From: Actinacidiphila acididurans
GTDB taxonomy: Bacteria > Actinomycetota > Actinomycetes > Streptomycetales > Streptomycetaceae
DNA length: 64,000 nt
Direction of reading: 5' to 3'
Assembly: GCF_016918855.1 (NCBI RefSeq)
Contig: NZ_JADKYB010000030.1
Span: 37,128-101,127 of the forward strand
Made by a program: the position numbers and the translations under genes. The notes under the pieces were generated by a model. That model saw only the letters and a program-made list of their open reading frames with translations, was not told the origin of the DNA and did no database searches. Shown here one piece after another: positions 16,775 through 25,471 of the stretch; positions within the stretch are counted from its first letter, which is position 1; every line of letters begins with the position of its first letter.

Positions 16775-19700
16775 GTGGCGACGCTTGCGGCCCTGGTCGA
16801 CGACTTCACCGCCACCTCGATCAGCACCACGGTGTGGAACAACGTCACGGCAGGCGCGGCGACCCTGGACACCGTCAACAATCAGGTCGTCCTGGCCGTG
16901 CCCACTGCGGCGAACGCGACCAACGTGTTCGGGGCGAACGGCCCCTGGGACGCGCGGAACAGCAGCGTGTACGCCCAGATCGGGGCGGCGGCCAACGGCA
17001 ACGGGACCGTGGCGACGGGGGTGCGGCTGCAGCTGGACGCCAGCAACGCGATCCTGCTGCGCGTCCGCAGTGGCGGGGTCTTCGAGGTGGTCCTGACTAC
17101 CGCCGGCTCCTCGATCGTCACGGCGCTGCCGGCCTACGATTCGCATCAGCATCGCTGGTGGCAGATCAGCGAGGCCAGCAGCACCTGGACTGTCCAGGCC
17201 AGCCCGGACGGTCTGAACTGGACCACCCTCACCACTCTCGCGCACTCCTGGTCGGCGGCGGCCGTGCAGTTCGCGTTCCTCACCACCGTCACCGGAACGG
17301 AGGCGGCGGGGAACGTCGCGGTGATCTCCCACGTCAACACCCGCGGCGGCGGCCAGTTCAACCTGGCGTGGCCGCGGATGGAGTACGCGGCCGGCCTGTG
17401 GTGGGGTGCCAACGGCGCCGCGTCCCCCCTCGACCTGTACGTGGAGGTGGGCGGTCGCACCAACGACACTGTCTCGATCAACCGCGGCCGGCAGTACGAG
17501 CTGGACCAGGTCCGGGCCGGGGATGAGACCGCGACGCTGCTCAATGTCTCCGGGGACCTGGACCCGAACGTGGCGGGCCCGTATGCGGGCCGGATCCAGC
17601 CGTACCAGCCGTGGCGGGTACGGGCGCAGTGGCCGCCGACGGTCAACATGTTCTCCCGGGGCATCGCTACCGGGGGCGACCTGGGCGGCGCCACCGTCGG
17701 CACGATCACCGCGTCGGCGGCCCTGGATCTGCTGTCCGAGACGGACGCCGGCGGGGGCAGCGTCGTCACCTCCGCGACGGCTTGGGCGGGCGGCCGGGTC
17801 ACCCAGTTTGCGGTGCCGCTCGGCGCCGCGGTGGGACAGCGCATCGTGCACACCGCGCAGACCCCGGTCCTGGCCGGGCAGACCTACACGGCGACCATCC
17901 GCGTCCGGAACGTGGCCGCGTCCACGACGCTTCAGGCCAAGCCCCACTTCGGCTGGGTGACCGCCGGGTCCGCGACCCCCTCGTCGTACGCCTACGGTTC
18001 GACGGTCACCCTGACCGGCTCGACCACGGCCGGGTGGACGACGCTGACCGTGACCGGCACCGCCCCCTCGGGGGCGCTCGGCATGGACGCCGGCGTGACC
18101 GTCGCGGCCACCGCGGCGGCCACCTGCTCGGTGCAGACGGACGGCTGGCAGCAGGAGAAGGGCTCCACCGCATCGGCGTGGGTGTGCCCCGGGGCCTGGT
18201 ATCCGATGTACGCAGGGTTCACCGGGGACTGGCAGTTCCAGTGGGCCCTGTCCGGGACGATGGGCTCGGTCACGGTCCCCACCGCGGACGCCCTCGGCCT
18301 GCTCGCTCAGCAGCAGTTGGACGACCCGCTGACTGAGGAGATCAACTCCCACAACCCGACGTTCCTTTACACCCTCGCCGACCCCGCCGGCGTAAGCGGG
18401 GCGACCGACACAACCGGTACCTACCCGGCGCTGCCGATCGCGGTCAGCAAACAGGGCGCGGGCACGCTGACGTTCGGCAACGCGATCACGGCCACCACCC
18501 CGACGACTGGCGTGTACACGGGCGGCACCGGAACGGTCGCAACCCTGGCCAACGCGGGCACTGGCTCGGCGGCGGCGTCGGCCGCCTCGTTCCTGTCCCT
18601 CAGCGCAATCGGCATCAAGGGCTCGCAGACCAGCACCTACAGCCGCATGATCGCCTTCCGGTACCAGGGCGGCAACCCCGCCAGCCAGGCCATGATCTGG
18701 ACGGCGCAGGACGGCAATCACGGCACCGGCTCCCAGCTGTCCCTGTACATCGACAGCAGCGGCAAGCTCAACGCCTACACCAACGGCGTGTCATCCAGCA
18801 TCCTGCTGACCTCAACCGCCGCGGTGACGGACGGCAACTGGCACCTGGCGATCATCGCCTACCAGATCGGCGCGACCGGCACGTTCACTCTGTCCCTGGA
18901 CGGCGTCACGATCGGCAGCCCCTCCGACAACACCGTCCGCCCGAGTGGCCTCGTCTCCGACAGCATCGGCACCTACGCCGACAGCGTCCTCGGCAACCCC
19001 ACCCGGTGGAACTTCTCCGGGGACATCTCCTATGTCGTGGAGTGGCCCGTCGCGCTCACCGCCACCGACTGCACCAACATGTACGCGGCCTGGAAGTCCG
19101 CGTGCGCGGGCGAGTCCACCGACGCGAGGTACGCGCGGATCCTGCGCTACGCCGGCTACACCGGCACCACCAGCATCCAGGCGGGCCAGACCACGTCCAT
19201 GGGCCCCGCGACCTTCGGCCAAGACGCCGTCACCGCACTCCAGGACGTCGTCACCACGGAAAACGGCGAGCACTACATCGACCGGGCCGGCATCCCGACC
19301 TTCAAGTCCCGAGCGGCCCGATACTCCGCCCGCACCCCGCTCTACACCCTCGGGGAGCGCGCCGACCTGGGCGAGTGGCCGTACGAGGACATCAAGCCGG
19401 TGCGGGACAGCTCCCACCTCGGCAACAAAGTCACCGTCACCGGCCCGGGCAGCCAAGTCTTCTACGCCCAGGACAACGCCTCGATCACGGCCTACGTGCC
19501 CAGGCCGATGGGCCGCCCGGTCAACACTTCCAGCGCGGCCGAAGCGCAGGACGCCGCAAACTACCTGCTGTCCCGCTACAAGACACCGCTGACCCGGGTT
19601 GCGAATCTGGTGCTGCACCCGGGCGGCAACCCAGCCTTGTGGCCGGTGTGCCTGAGCTTGGAACTCGGCACACGGGTGCGGGTGATGCGCCGGCCCCCGG

Positions 19701-20161
19701 CACCCTACCCGCCTGTGCAGCTCGAGGCGTTCGTCGAGAACATCTCGTGGAACCTGACCACGACAGCCGACGCCACCGTCACTCTGCAGTGCTCGCCGGC
19801 GGACCCGCTGACCTACGGCGTGTGGGCGGCCTGGCACACGACGCTCGCCGTCAGCTACAGCAGTGGCATTACCACGATCAGCCTCAACGCCGGGCAGGAC
19901 AACACCAACCCCCTGGTGGCGCAGCTCGCGGCCGGGCAGCAGCTCGTCATCGGGCAGGGCACCCCGGCGGCGGAGACGGTCACGGTGCAGGCCGTGGGCG
20001 CCACCAGCCCGGGCTGGACCACCGGCGCCATCACCCTGGCCTCGGCCCTCACTCAGCCGCATGTGGCCGGTGAAGTCGTGTGTGAGCCGCTGCCCGCCGG
20101 CGTCACCGATCCCACGGCGTTCGACTACTCGGCCTGGGATCAGGTCGTCTACGCGTACTAG
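16775..20161 (+). CDS. Large minor tail protein (tail tip/hub) with lectin-like domain
   Basis: 1128 aa from GTG, CAGGGGGTGCC upstream. Residues 1-200 are beta-rich (SSVYAQIGAAANGNG and HRWWQISEASSTWTVQASPDG, like a carbohydrate-binding jelly roll). Residues ~240-300 (RGRQYELDQVRAGDETATLL, then DLDPNVAGPYAGRIQPYQP) look like tail hub sequence seen in actinophages. About 620-780 is LamG/concanavalin-like (YSRMIAFRYQGG ... DGNWHLAIIAYQIG, LSLDGVTIG). The end (LELGTRVRVMRRPP) resembles phage hub folds. It lies right after the tape measure, where Dit/Tal normally are, so it may combine both. Likely contacts the host surface. Confidence 0.8.
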   Translation: MATLAALVDDFTATSISTTVWNNVTAGAATLDTVNNQVVLAVPTAANATNVFGANGPWDARNSSVYAQIGAAANGNGTVATGVRLQLDASNAILLRVRSGGVFEVVLTTAGSSIVTALPAYDSHQHRWWQISEASSTWTVQASPDGLNWTTLTTLAHSWSAAAVQFAFLTTVTGTEAAGNVAVISHVNTRGGGQFNLAWPRMEYAAGLWWGANGAASPLDLYVEVGGRTNDTVSINRGRQYELDQVRAGDETATLLNVSGDLDPNVAGPYAGRIQPYQPWRVRAQWPPTVNMFSRGIATGGDLGGATVGTITASAALDLLSETDAGGGSVVTSATAWAGGRVTQFAVPLGAAVGQRIVHTAQTPVLAGQTYTATIRVRNVAASTTLQAKPHFGWVTAGSATPSSYAYGSTVTLTGSTTAGWTTLTVTGTAPSGALGMDAGVTVAATAAATCSVQTDGWQQEKGSTASAWVCPGAWYPMYAGFTGDWQFQWALSGTMGSVTVPTADALGLLAQQQLDDPLTEEINSHNPTFLYTLADPAGVSGATDTTGTYPALPIAVSKQGAGTLTFGNAITATTPTTGVYTGGTGTVATLANAGTGSAAASAASFLSLSAIGIKGSQTSTYSRMIAFRYQGGNPASQAMIWTAQDGNHGTGSQLSLYIDSSGKLNAYTNGVSSSILLTSTAAVTDGNWHLAIIAYQIGATGTFTLSLDGVTIGSPSDNTVRPSGLVSDSIGTYADSVLGNPTRWNFSGDISYVVEWPVALTATDCTNMYAAWKSACAGESTDARYARILRYAGYTGTTSIQAGQTTSMGPATFGQDAVTALQDVVTTENGEHYIDRAGIPTFKSRAARYSARTPLYTLGERADLGEWPYEDIKPVRDSSHLGNKVTVTGPGSQVFYAQDNASITAYVPRPMGRPVNTSSAAEAQDAANYLLSRYKTPLTRVANLVLHPGGNPALWPVCLSLELGTRVRVMRRPPAPYPPVQLEAFVENISWNLTTTADATVTLQCSPADPLTYGVWAAWHTTLAVSYSSGITTISLNAGQDNTNPLVAQLAAGQQLVIGQGTPAAETVTVQAVGATSPGWTTGAITLASALTQPHVAGEVVCEPLPAGVTDPTAFDYSAWDQVVYAY

Positions 20162-20169
20162 GAGGCGGC

Positions 20170-20703
20170 GTGTCCCGCATCGTTCCGGTCTCGGTCATCG
20201 AGAACCCGGGCCAGTACATCACCGGCGCCTGGCAGACCGCCCAGGTCAAGGCGCTGACCGACTTCATCACTGCCGTGCCGGTGTTCTACGGCTACCAGAC
20301 CAGCACGCAGGTGGCGACGAGCGGCAGCTACATCTCCATCACCCTCGACACCGAGGTCTTCGACAGCGACAACGGGCACTCCACGACGGTCAACCCGTCC
20401 CGTTACACGCCGCAGGTGCCGGGCATCTACATGGCGATCGGCACGTCGGCGTGGCAGTCCGGCGGCGTTGGGTATCGGCGTACCCGCGTGACCCTCAACG
20501 GGGTCACCATCAAGGGTGGCGGTACCGGCTTCGATACGAGCCAGTCCGTCATTCAGGGCGGCATGGCCATCGGCATCGCCGCCTGCAACGGCACCACGGA
20601 CTATTTCGAGGTGCAGGCCGCCCAGTCCACCGGCGGCAACCTCAACACGGCGAGCAGCGGCGAATTCACGCCCAGCCTTGTCGTGCTCTGGCTTCGGTCT
20701 TGA
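20170..20703 (+). CDS. Tail-associated C1q/TNF-like protein
   Basis: 177 aa, GTG 8 bp after the previous stop with AGGAGGCG upstream. After a short helical N-terminus, residues 55-175 form a beta-rich region (ISITLDTEVFDSDNGHS, then RYTPQVPGIYMAIGTSAW), the pattern of C1q/TNF-like jelly rolls (FxxxVFD ... FTxPxxGxY) common in phage tail fibre tips. It probably forms a trimeric receptor-binding or adhesion head. Family assignment is by pattern, not search. Confidence 0.65.
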   Translation: MSRIVPVSVIENPGQYITGAWQTAQVKALTDFITAVPVFYGYQTSTQVATSGSYISITLDTEVFDSDNGHSTTVNPSRYTPQVPGIYMAIGTSAWQSGGVGYRRTRVTLNGVTIKGGGTGFDTSQSVIQGGMAIGIAACNGTTDYFEVQAAQSTGGNLNTASSGEFTPSLVVLWLRS

Positions 20704-20732
20704 CTCCCTTCGTATTCACCGAGAGAGGCATC

Positions 20733-20987
20733 GTGAGCGACACCACCGAGATGGTGCAGTACCAGATCAGCGGATCAGCCGGGAACGCGTCGAACTCCGA
20801 CGGCATCAGCATCACCCTGACCAGTCAGGCCGGCGCCACCGACGCTGTCGCTCTGGCTGTCGCCGAGGCCATCAGGGGCATCGTGTGGGCGCCCGGGGTG
20901 ACCTGCTCAGTGGCCATCTTCAAGTCCGTCATGTCCACGACCTCGTGGAGCGGCGATCTGACCTCGAACCCGCCCACCTTCGTCTGA
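20733..20987 (+). CDS. Small tail-module protein
   Basis: 84 aa from a GTG with GAGAGAGGCATC upstream. Contains GISITLTSQAGATDAVALAV and ends WSGDLTSNPPTFV. No recognised family. It sits between the C1q-like tail protein and the peptidase and is transcribed with them; a minor tail protein is the default guess. Confidence 0.65.
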   Translation: MSDTTEMVQYQISGSAGNASNSDGISITLTSQAGATDAVALAVAEAIRGIVWAPGVTCSVAIFKSVMSTTSWSGDLTSNPPTFV

Positions 20988-21051
20988 CCTCCTTTCCCTT
21001 TTCCGCCCCGCGCCGTCCCGGCCGGGGCTTTCGTATGCCCCGGAGGGCCTT

Positions 21052-21900
21052 GTGCACGTCCAGCTCCTCAACGAAACCAGCCCGCTCAGCGGCCGTCGCC
21101 TCGGTCGCCACATCGAGCACGACCCGCGGTCGCTGGCGTACGCGCATGGCGTGCTGCCGAAGTCTGCGATCAAGTCGGTGTCGTGGACGCGCCGGATACC
21201 GATCCTCAACCAGGGCAACATCGGCTCCTGCACGGGCAACGCCGAGACCGGCGCCCTCGGCACCGACTCCGTCGGCCGCACCGCTGCGGCCACGGTGACC
21301 GTGAAGGCCGACAGCAAGGGCGTCTTCACGGCCGGGATCCGCACGCTGGACGAGACGTTCGCCCTGGACGTGTACACCCTGAACACCCTGCTGGACAGCA
21401 TCAAGGGCAACATGCCCGGCGACGACACCGGCTCGACGTCCCTGGCGTGCGGGAAGTCCGGGCAGGCGCTGGGCCTGTTCTCCGGGTACACGCACGCCTA
21501 CTCGTACGACGCGCTGCTGTCCGCGCTCCAGTCGGGCCCGGTCCTGATCGGGATCCCCTGGTACAACTCGATGTTCGAGCCGCAGGCGGACGGTCGGATC
21601 GTGGTGGACGTCTCGTCGGGGCTGGCCGGCGGCCACGAGATGGTGGTCCGCGAGTACGACCTGGCGAACGACGAGGTGTGGCCGGACAACTCGTGGGACA
21701 CCACGTGGGGGTTGCAGGGGCGCGGCTATTTCGCGGGCGCGGACCTGCGGACGCTGTTGGCGAACGGCGGGGATGTGCTGGTGCCCGCGTTCACGGCGAG
21801 CCCCGCGCCCGCGCCGACTCCGACGCCGGTGCCGGCCGGGGTGACGGGCGCGCAGGTGGCCGCGGCGGTGCGGGGCGCCCTGACGGGGCTGGGGGTGTAA
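21052..21900 (+). CDS. Papain-like (C1-type) cysteine peptidase
   Basis: 282 aa, GTG with CGGAGGGCC upstream. Has the papain layout: oxyanion Gln54 and Cys60 in NQGNIGSCTGNA, His195 in AGGHEMVVREYD, Asn213 in WPDNSWDTTWGLQGRGYF. The C-terminus is a Pro/Ala linker and short helix. Between tail tip and endolysin genes it could be either a tail-borne protease that cuts a host surface or peptidoglycan crosslink, or a second lysis enzyme. No signal peptide is seen. All catalytic residues are present, so activity is expected. Confidence 0.8.
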   Translation: MHVQLLNETSPLSGRRLGRHIEHDPRSLAYAHGVLPKSAIKSVSWTRRIPILNQGNIGSCTGNAETGALGTDSVGRTAAATVTVKADSKGVFTAGIRTLDETFALDVYTLNTLLDSIKGNMPGDDTGSTSLACGKSGQALGLFSGYTHAYSYDALLSALQSGPVLIGIPWYNSMFEPQADGRIVVDVSSGLAGGHEMVVREYDLANDEVWPDNSWDTTWGLQGRGYFAGADLRTLLANGGDVLVPAFTASPAPAPTPTPVPAGVTGAQVAAAVRGALTGLGV

Positions 21901-22196
21901 TGAGCGTCAAGGACGCTGCCACGCCACCGAGCCAGTGGTGCGACTGGTGGGTAGAGGTTCACGACCTCGCGCCGACGATCGCCTACGGCTGGCCTGGGCC
22001 GGACCTGACGGCGGAGCCTGACGACCCCAACCCGTGGTTCTGGCACTGGTGCTCGCAGCAGGGACGGTGGATGGCGCAGGCCGCGCCCGAGCACACGCTC
22101 GTCTCCCGTGAGCCGTTGCACATGGAGCCGTCCTTGCTGTGGCCGTGCTGCGGCACGCATGGATTCGTCCGAGGCGGAAGGTGGATCTCGGTATGA
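21900..22196 (+). CDS. Small Trp/Cys-rich protein between peptidase and endolysin
   Basis: 98 aa, start overlapping the previous stop (TAATG). Contains PSQWCDWWVEVHDLAPTIAY, PWFWHWC and a C-terminal LLWPCCGTHGFVRGGRW; Cys/His spacing suggests a metal site. The stop overlaps the endolysin ATG by four bases, so expression is coupled to lysis genes. Function unknown. Confidence 0.7.
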   Translation: MSVKDAATPPSQWCDWWVEVHDLAPTIAYGWPGPDLTAEPDDPNPWFWHWCSQQGRWMAQAAPEHTLVSREPLHMEPSLLWPCCGTHGFVRGGRWISV

Positions 22197-23086
22197 CCGG
22201 CTCTCAGGGCCAGGACTGGGCGTCGTACCAGGACTGGTCACCGTCCACCGCCGGGCTGGCCTTCGTGCTGATCAAGGCGACGGAGGGCGGCGGGTACGTG
22301 AACCCGCGGTACACCTCGCAGCTCGCCGCGGCCCGGGCCGGCAACGTCGTGCCGGGGCATTACCACTTCGCGCGGCCCGGCGGGATGCAGGCGCAGGCGG
22401 ACTTCTTCCTGCGGAAGATCAGCCTGAAGCCGGGTGACGTGTTGGCCCTGGACTGGGAGGACACCGGGGTCAGCAGCGCGGACAAGGACGCGTGGATCAA
22501 GTACGTGCAGGCCAAGGCCCCGGCCCATCAGGTGCTTCTGTACTGCAACCGGGACTTCTGGCTGAACCGCGACCACTCCTCGTTCGCCGGGGATGGCCTG
22601 TGGATCGCCGACCCGGACGCCCCGGCCGGCCACCCGCGGATCCAGCACGCGTGGGTGCTGCACCAGTACAGCGAGGCCGGCGGCATCGACCGCGACTACA
22701 GCCCTCTCTCCGCCGCGGACTTCGCGGCGTGGACGCACGCCAAGGAGAACGACATGGCCATCACCGACGCCGACGTGCAGAAACTCACCGCCGCGCTCGT
22801 CCCCGCAGTGCGTGACGCGATCCTGAACTACCTGGAGGACGACCCGACCACCAGTGACAACAGCACGAAGCGCCTCGCGGCGATCCTCTGGGACATGGGA
22901 AAGAACGCGGCGCAGGCCAACTCGTGGGCGCAGAAGGTCTCGGGCCAGGTCGCCCAGGCCGCGGCCCCGGTACTGGCGGATGCGCAGGTCGGGCAGATCG
23001 CCGCCGCGCTCGCCTCGAACACCGCGTTCATCAACGGCATCGCCGACCGCGTGACCACCGACCTGGCCGCGCGCCTCCAGAACTGA
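22193..23086 (+). CDS. Endolysin, GH25 muramidase
   Basis: 297 aa; ATG overlaps the preceding stop. Residues 1-185 are a GH25 lysozyme domain: GQDWASYQDW (Asp8), LAFVLIKATEGGGYVNP, GHYHFARP, then LALDWEDTG (Asp87, Glu89) and LHQYSEAGG. It hydrolyses the MurNAc-GlcNAc bond. Residues 188-297 are a separate helical domain, MAITDADVQKLTAALVPAV onward, probably for wall binding or oligomerisation, and can be made alone from an internal start at 22754. No signal peptide, so release needs a holin. Confidence 0.92.
   Translation: MTGSQGQDWASYQDWSPSTAGLAFVLIKATEGGGYVNPRYTSQLAAARAGNVVPGHYHFARPGGMQAQADFFLRKISLKPGDVLALDWEDTGVSSADKDAWIKYVQAKAPAHQVLLYCNRDFWLNRDHSSFAGDGLWIADPDAPAGHPRIQHAWVLHQYSEAGGIDRDYSPLSAADFAAWTHAKENDMAITDADVQKLTAALVPAVRDAILNYLEDDPTTSDNSTKRLAAILWDMGKNAAQANSWAQKVSGQVAQAAAPVLADAQVGQIAAALASNTAFINGIADRVTTDLAARLQN
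22742..23086 (+). promoter_or_regulatory. Internal ribosome site and ORF for the endolysin C-terminal domain
   Basis: AAGGAG at 22742-22747 lies six bases before an in-frame ATG at 22754, exactly at the domain border. A 110-aa product could be translated separately, as known for several Gram-positive phage endolysins that assemble with their own C-terminal domains. Confidence 0.6.
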
Positions 23087-23141
23087 TCCCACCCTCCACC
23101 TCGGGGCCGCGTGTGCTCCGATCGGCAGAAACGGTACTGCT

Positions 23142-23423
23142 ATGACCCTGTACGACACCCTGGCCAGCCTGTGGCGCACGGTGGTGCCGCTGATCGTCGG
23201 CACCGTCGTCGCGCTGTTGTCGCACGCCGGGATCGGCGTGGACTCGTCCGCCCTGACTCTCTGGCTCGGCACGGCTTTCTCCGCCGGGTACTACACCCTG
23301 TTCCGCATCCTCGAGGCCCACGTCTCCCCGGCGTGGGGGTGGCTGCTCGGCCTGGCCCGTCCGCCGGCCTACCCGTCGACCGCGACCGCCCCGCGCGCCG
23401 TCCGGTCCGAGCCGAGGGCCTGA
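23142..23423 (+). CDS. Membrane protein, holin candidate
   Basis: 93 aa with two hydrophobic segments, TVVPLIVGTVVALLSHAGI (residues 13-31) and LTLWLGTAFSAGYYTLFRIL (40-58), then a hydrophilic, Pro-rich tail. Size and place right after the endolysin fit a class II holin, or a phage holin of the actinophage type, which opens the membrane for the endolysin. Two more membrane proteins follow, so which is the holin cannot be settled from sequence. Confidence 0.7.
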   Translation: MTLYDTLASLWRTVVPLIVGTVVALLSHAGIGVDSSALTLWLGTAFSAGYYTLFRILEAHVSPAWGWLLGLARPPAYPSTATAPRAVRSEPRA

Positions 23424-23424
23424 C

Positions 23425-23853
23425 GTGCGGGCCGCGGTGCGCCGCGCTGCCCAGCGGGTCGGCCACCGCGGCGCGCTCCTCGTCCTCCTCGGCACTATCG
23501 CCCTGCTGTACGGCGCCAGCCTCATCACCACTCCACCGGTGCCGCACCCCATCGGGCTTCGCCTGCTGCTCGGCTTGATGCCGCTGAAGGGCTGGGGCTA
23601 CACGCTGGCCGCGGCCGGCGGGATCGCCGTGCTGTGCGCCCCGCTGCGGCAGGGCCGGGACTGGCCCGGCTTCACCGTGCTGGTGCTGGTCTGGCTCCCG
23701 TGGTCGCTCAGCTTCCTCACGAGCTGGTGGCCGCAGGGCGAGAACCCGCGCGGCTGGGTCTCGGCGCTGATCTTCGCCGCGCTCGCTGGTGTCCCGGCGG
23801 CGTGCGCTGGCTGGGAGGAGCCGGGCGAACCACCCCGAAGGGGATCTCCATGA
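23425..23853 (+). CDS. Membrane protein of the lysis cassette (about four TM helices)
   Basis: 142 aa from a GTG one base after the previous stop. Positively charged start (RAAVRRAAQRVGHRG), then hydrophobic spans at about 17-37, 50-70, 75-98 and 108-126. The tail is acidic and polar. Possibly a holin, antiholin or accessory lysis protein; the stop overlaps the next ATG. Confidence 0.65.
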   Translation: MRAAVRRAAQRVGHRGALLVLLGTIALLYGASLITTPPVPHPIGLRLLLGLMPLKGWGYTLAAAGGIAVLCAPLRQGRDWPGFTVLVLVWLPWSLSFLTSWWPQGENPRGWVSALIFAALAGVPAACAGWEEPGEPPRRGSP

Positions 23854-24176
23854 GTCAGTGGACGACGGTTGTTGTCGCTGTCATCACCTCGGCTGGCACG
23901 CTGGGCGTCGCCCGCACGGCCCGCCGTACACCCCGCCAGGAACGGCGGGACGACTTCGCCGCCGTCACCAAGCGCATGGACCGCGAGTTCGAGCGCCTCG
24001 ATGGCCGGGTGACCCGGCAGGAGGCCACGATCCGCGGCCAGGCCGCAGCAATCGTTCATTTGCAGGGCTGGGTCCGGGCGCTGGTGCTGTTCGTCCGGGA
24101 CTCCGGTATGGAGCCACCGGCGCAGCCGCCGGTTCCGGAGGAGGCTCTGCCGTATCTGCAGGACATCGGCCTGTGA
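23850..24176 (+). CDS. Small membrane protein with coiled coil, last gene of the late operon
   Basis: 108 aa, ATG overlapping the previous stop, GAAGGGGATCTCC upstream. One N-terminal hydrophobic segment (TTVVVAVITSAGTLGVA) then a charged coiled coil (FAAVTKRMDREFERLDGRV) and a second weak hydrophobic patch (VRALVLFVRDSG). This layout (DUF2746-like, from memory) is common next to actinophage lysins. A holin-associated or spanin-like role is possible. Confidence 0.65.
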   Translation: MSQWTTVVVAVITSAGTLGVARTARRTPRQERRDDFAAVTKRMDREFERLDGRVTRQEATIRGQAAAIVHLQGWVRALVLFVRDSGMEPPAQPPVPEEALPYLQDIGL

Positions 24177-24190
24177 GTGCCGGGTGCGTG

Positions 24191-24232
24191 AGTGCCCCCG
24201 TCTGGCCCCTCTGGGGGTTGGGCGGGGGCACT
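24191..24232 (+). terminator. Terminator of the late operon
   Basis: AGTGCCCCCG pairs with CGGGGGCACT (10 bp), with a second inner GC-rich pairing in the loop, 14 bp after the last late gene. It is followed by TTCGTGTGT. It ends the long rightward structural operon before the leftward genes begin. Confidence 0.75.
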
Positions 24233-24266
24233 TCGTGTGTCCGGTGTCGTTCGGCGTGCCCGGTGG

Positions 24267-24309
24267 GGGTGTCCTACCGAAAGCGGCGGAAAATAACAGG
24301 TGCAGGCGG
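24267..24309 (+). repeat. 43-bp inverted repeat, copy 1
   Basis: The 43 bases starting GGGTGTCCTACCGAAAGCGG and ending TAACAGGTGCAGGCGG are found again, exactly, on the opposite strand at 37112-37154. The core GGAAAATAAC is AT-rich against a very GC-rich background. The pair bounds the whole regulatory and recombination region. It contains no long internal dyad. Function unknown: recombination site, protein-binding site or outward promoter (CTGTTA, 17 bp, TAGGAC on the strand reading away from the segment). Confidence 0.9.
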
Positions 24310-24386
24310 CCCGTGATCAGCCCGGGCCCACTCCGCTGAACCTGCAGGCCAGAACAGTCACCTGCCGAACCTGACCGGGCGTCTGT

Positions 24387-24701
24387 TCAGGTGGCCGCGC
24401 TCTGGCGGTTGACGAGTGCGGGGTTCATGCCGCCGTCGTCGTACCAGCGGGCGAGTTCAGCGGACCGCTCGGCTCGCCGGGCCCGCCGGGCCGCCGCCTT
24501 GCGGGCCCGCACGTCGCCCTTGCTGGTGAGGTGCCACCGGCCCCAGGGCTTGCATGCCCGGGACGGGCAGCGGTAGGGCCACAGCGTTACGCCGAGCCGT
24601 TGCTCACGGAAGGGCTTGTACCAGGTGGCCGTCTCGACGTCGGGGTAACTGATCTTGCGGCAGGGCGTTAAGCCGCCAGGTATGCCGCTGCCGTCGCTCA
24701 T
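24387..24701 (-). CDS. Small Arg/Ala-rich protein with CPxRxC motif
   Basis: 104 aa from the ATG at 24701 (GCGAGGACG just upstream). WYKPFREQRLGV leads to a short motif YRCPSRACKPWGRWHLTSK, resembling the small phage proteins with a C-x-C...WHLT ribbon, then a basic helix (RARKAAARRARRAERSAELA) that could bind nucleic acid. Last gene of a leftward set; separated by 107 bp from the gene upstream of it. Confidence 0.65.
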   Translation of the reverse strand: MSDGSGIPGGLTPCRKISYPDVETATWYKPFREQRLGVTLWPYRCPSRACKPWGRWHLTSKGDVRARKAAARRARRAERSAELARWYDDGGMNPALVNRQSAAT

Positions 24702-24808
24702 CGTCCTCGCCTCTCGATGGTTCTGCTGGTGCCCAGTCTGCTGGTGCCCAGCATGCCGTCCGCGCGGTCGCGGGCAGCGGCCGTGGTGGGTCGTCAGGCG
24801 TGACCGGC

Positions 24809-25279
24809 TCACTCATCGCTGAGGATCTGCATGGGCAGGTTGAGGGAGCGGGTGGGCGGCGGGTAGTCGGCGTCCGCGCCGCCGGTGAGGAGTGCGAGGG
24901 TCCAGGTGGTGACGGTGTGCTCGAAGTCCTGCCGGGTGCGGTGGTAGTCGTCAGCGGCCGCAGTGATGTACCGGATCATGGCGGTGCTGTAGCGGGTGGC
25001 CTGGGTGGTGCAGGTGAGTCCGTCGCCGAGGAGGGTGTCGAGCGCCAAGTACCAGGTGTTCAGGTAGCGGGCGTACTCGCGGAGCATGATGCGGGTGGCG
25101 TCCTGGCCGAACTCCGTCTCGTGGTCTCGGACCGAGGCCACGTCGAAGCAGTCGAAGCAGTCGCGGATGCCGCTGCCGGCGACCGCGGCTTCGTAGGCGT
25201 GGATGGCGGCCAGTTCGCCGGTCGTGAGCGGGGCCGTCTCGAACTCGCAGGTGTCGATGTCCAGCACGGCCGTCCTCAT
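24809..25279 (-). CDS. Helical protein of unknown function in leftward operon
   Basis: 156 aa, ATG overlapping the stop of the upstream gene (ATGAGG...). LDIDTCEFETAPLTTGELAA, RDCFDCFDVASVRDHETEFG and YHRTRQDFEHTVTTWTLALL are mostly alpha-helical. No family recognised. The tight spacing places it in the same leftward transcript as the three genes to its right. Confidence 0.65.
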   Translation of the reverse strand: MRTAVLDIDTCEFETAPLTTGELAAIHAYEAAVAGSGIRDCFDCFDVASVRDHETEFGQDATRIMLREYARYLNTWYLALDTLLGDGLTCTTQATRYSTAMIRYITAAADDYHRTRQDFEHTVTTWTLALLTGGADADYPPPTRSLNLPMQILSDE

Positions 25280-25461
25280 TCCATTCCGGGGTAGCACAGG
25301 CCGTGGTCTTGGCCGGGCTGGATTTCCTGGCCGCACCAGCAGATGCGCTTGCCGTCCAGTTCTCGCTGCTCTGCTTTCATCTGGTCGTAGAAGGCGAGGA
25401 TGCGCGTCTGGGCCTCTGGGCTGAGGGGGCCGGGAGGCTCCCGCCGGTTCTGGTCGTTCAC
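25276..25461 (-). CDS. Small protein with CWCGQEI knuckle
   Basis: 61 aa from GTG (25461) with GTGAGGACACCGAC upstream. LSPEAQTRILAFYDQMKAEQ is helical; ICWCGQEIQPGQDHGLCYPG could bind Zn. The 5' cassette, an upstream stop embedded in AAGTGAGGAC followed by CCGAC and GTG, is repeated almost exactly before the neighbouring gene. Confidence 0.65.
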   Translation of the reverse strand: MNDQNRREPPGPLSPEAQTRILAFYDQMKAEQRELDGKRICWCGQEIQPGQDHGLCYPGME

Positions 25462-25471
25462 GTCGGTGTCC

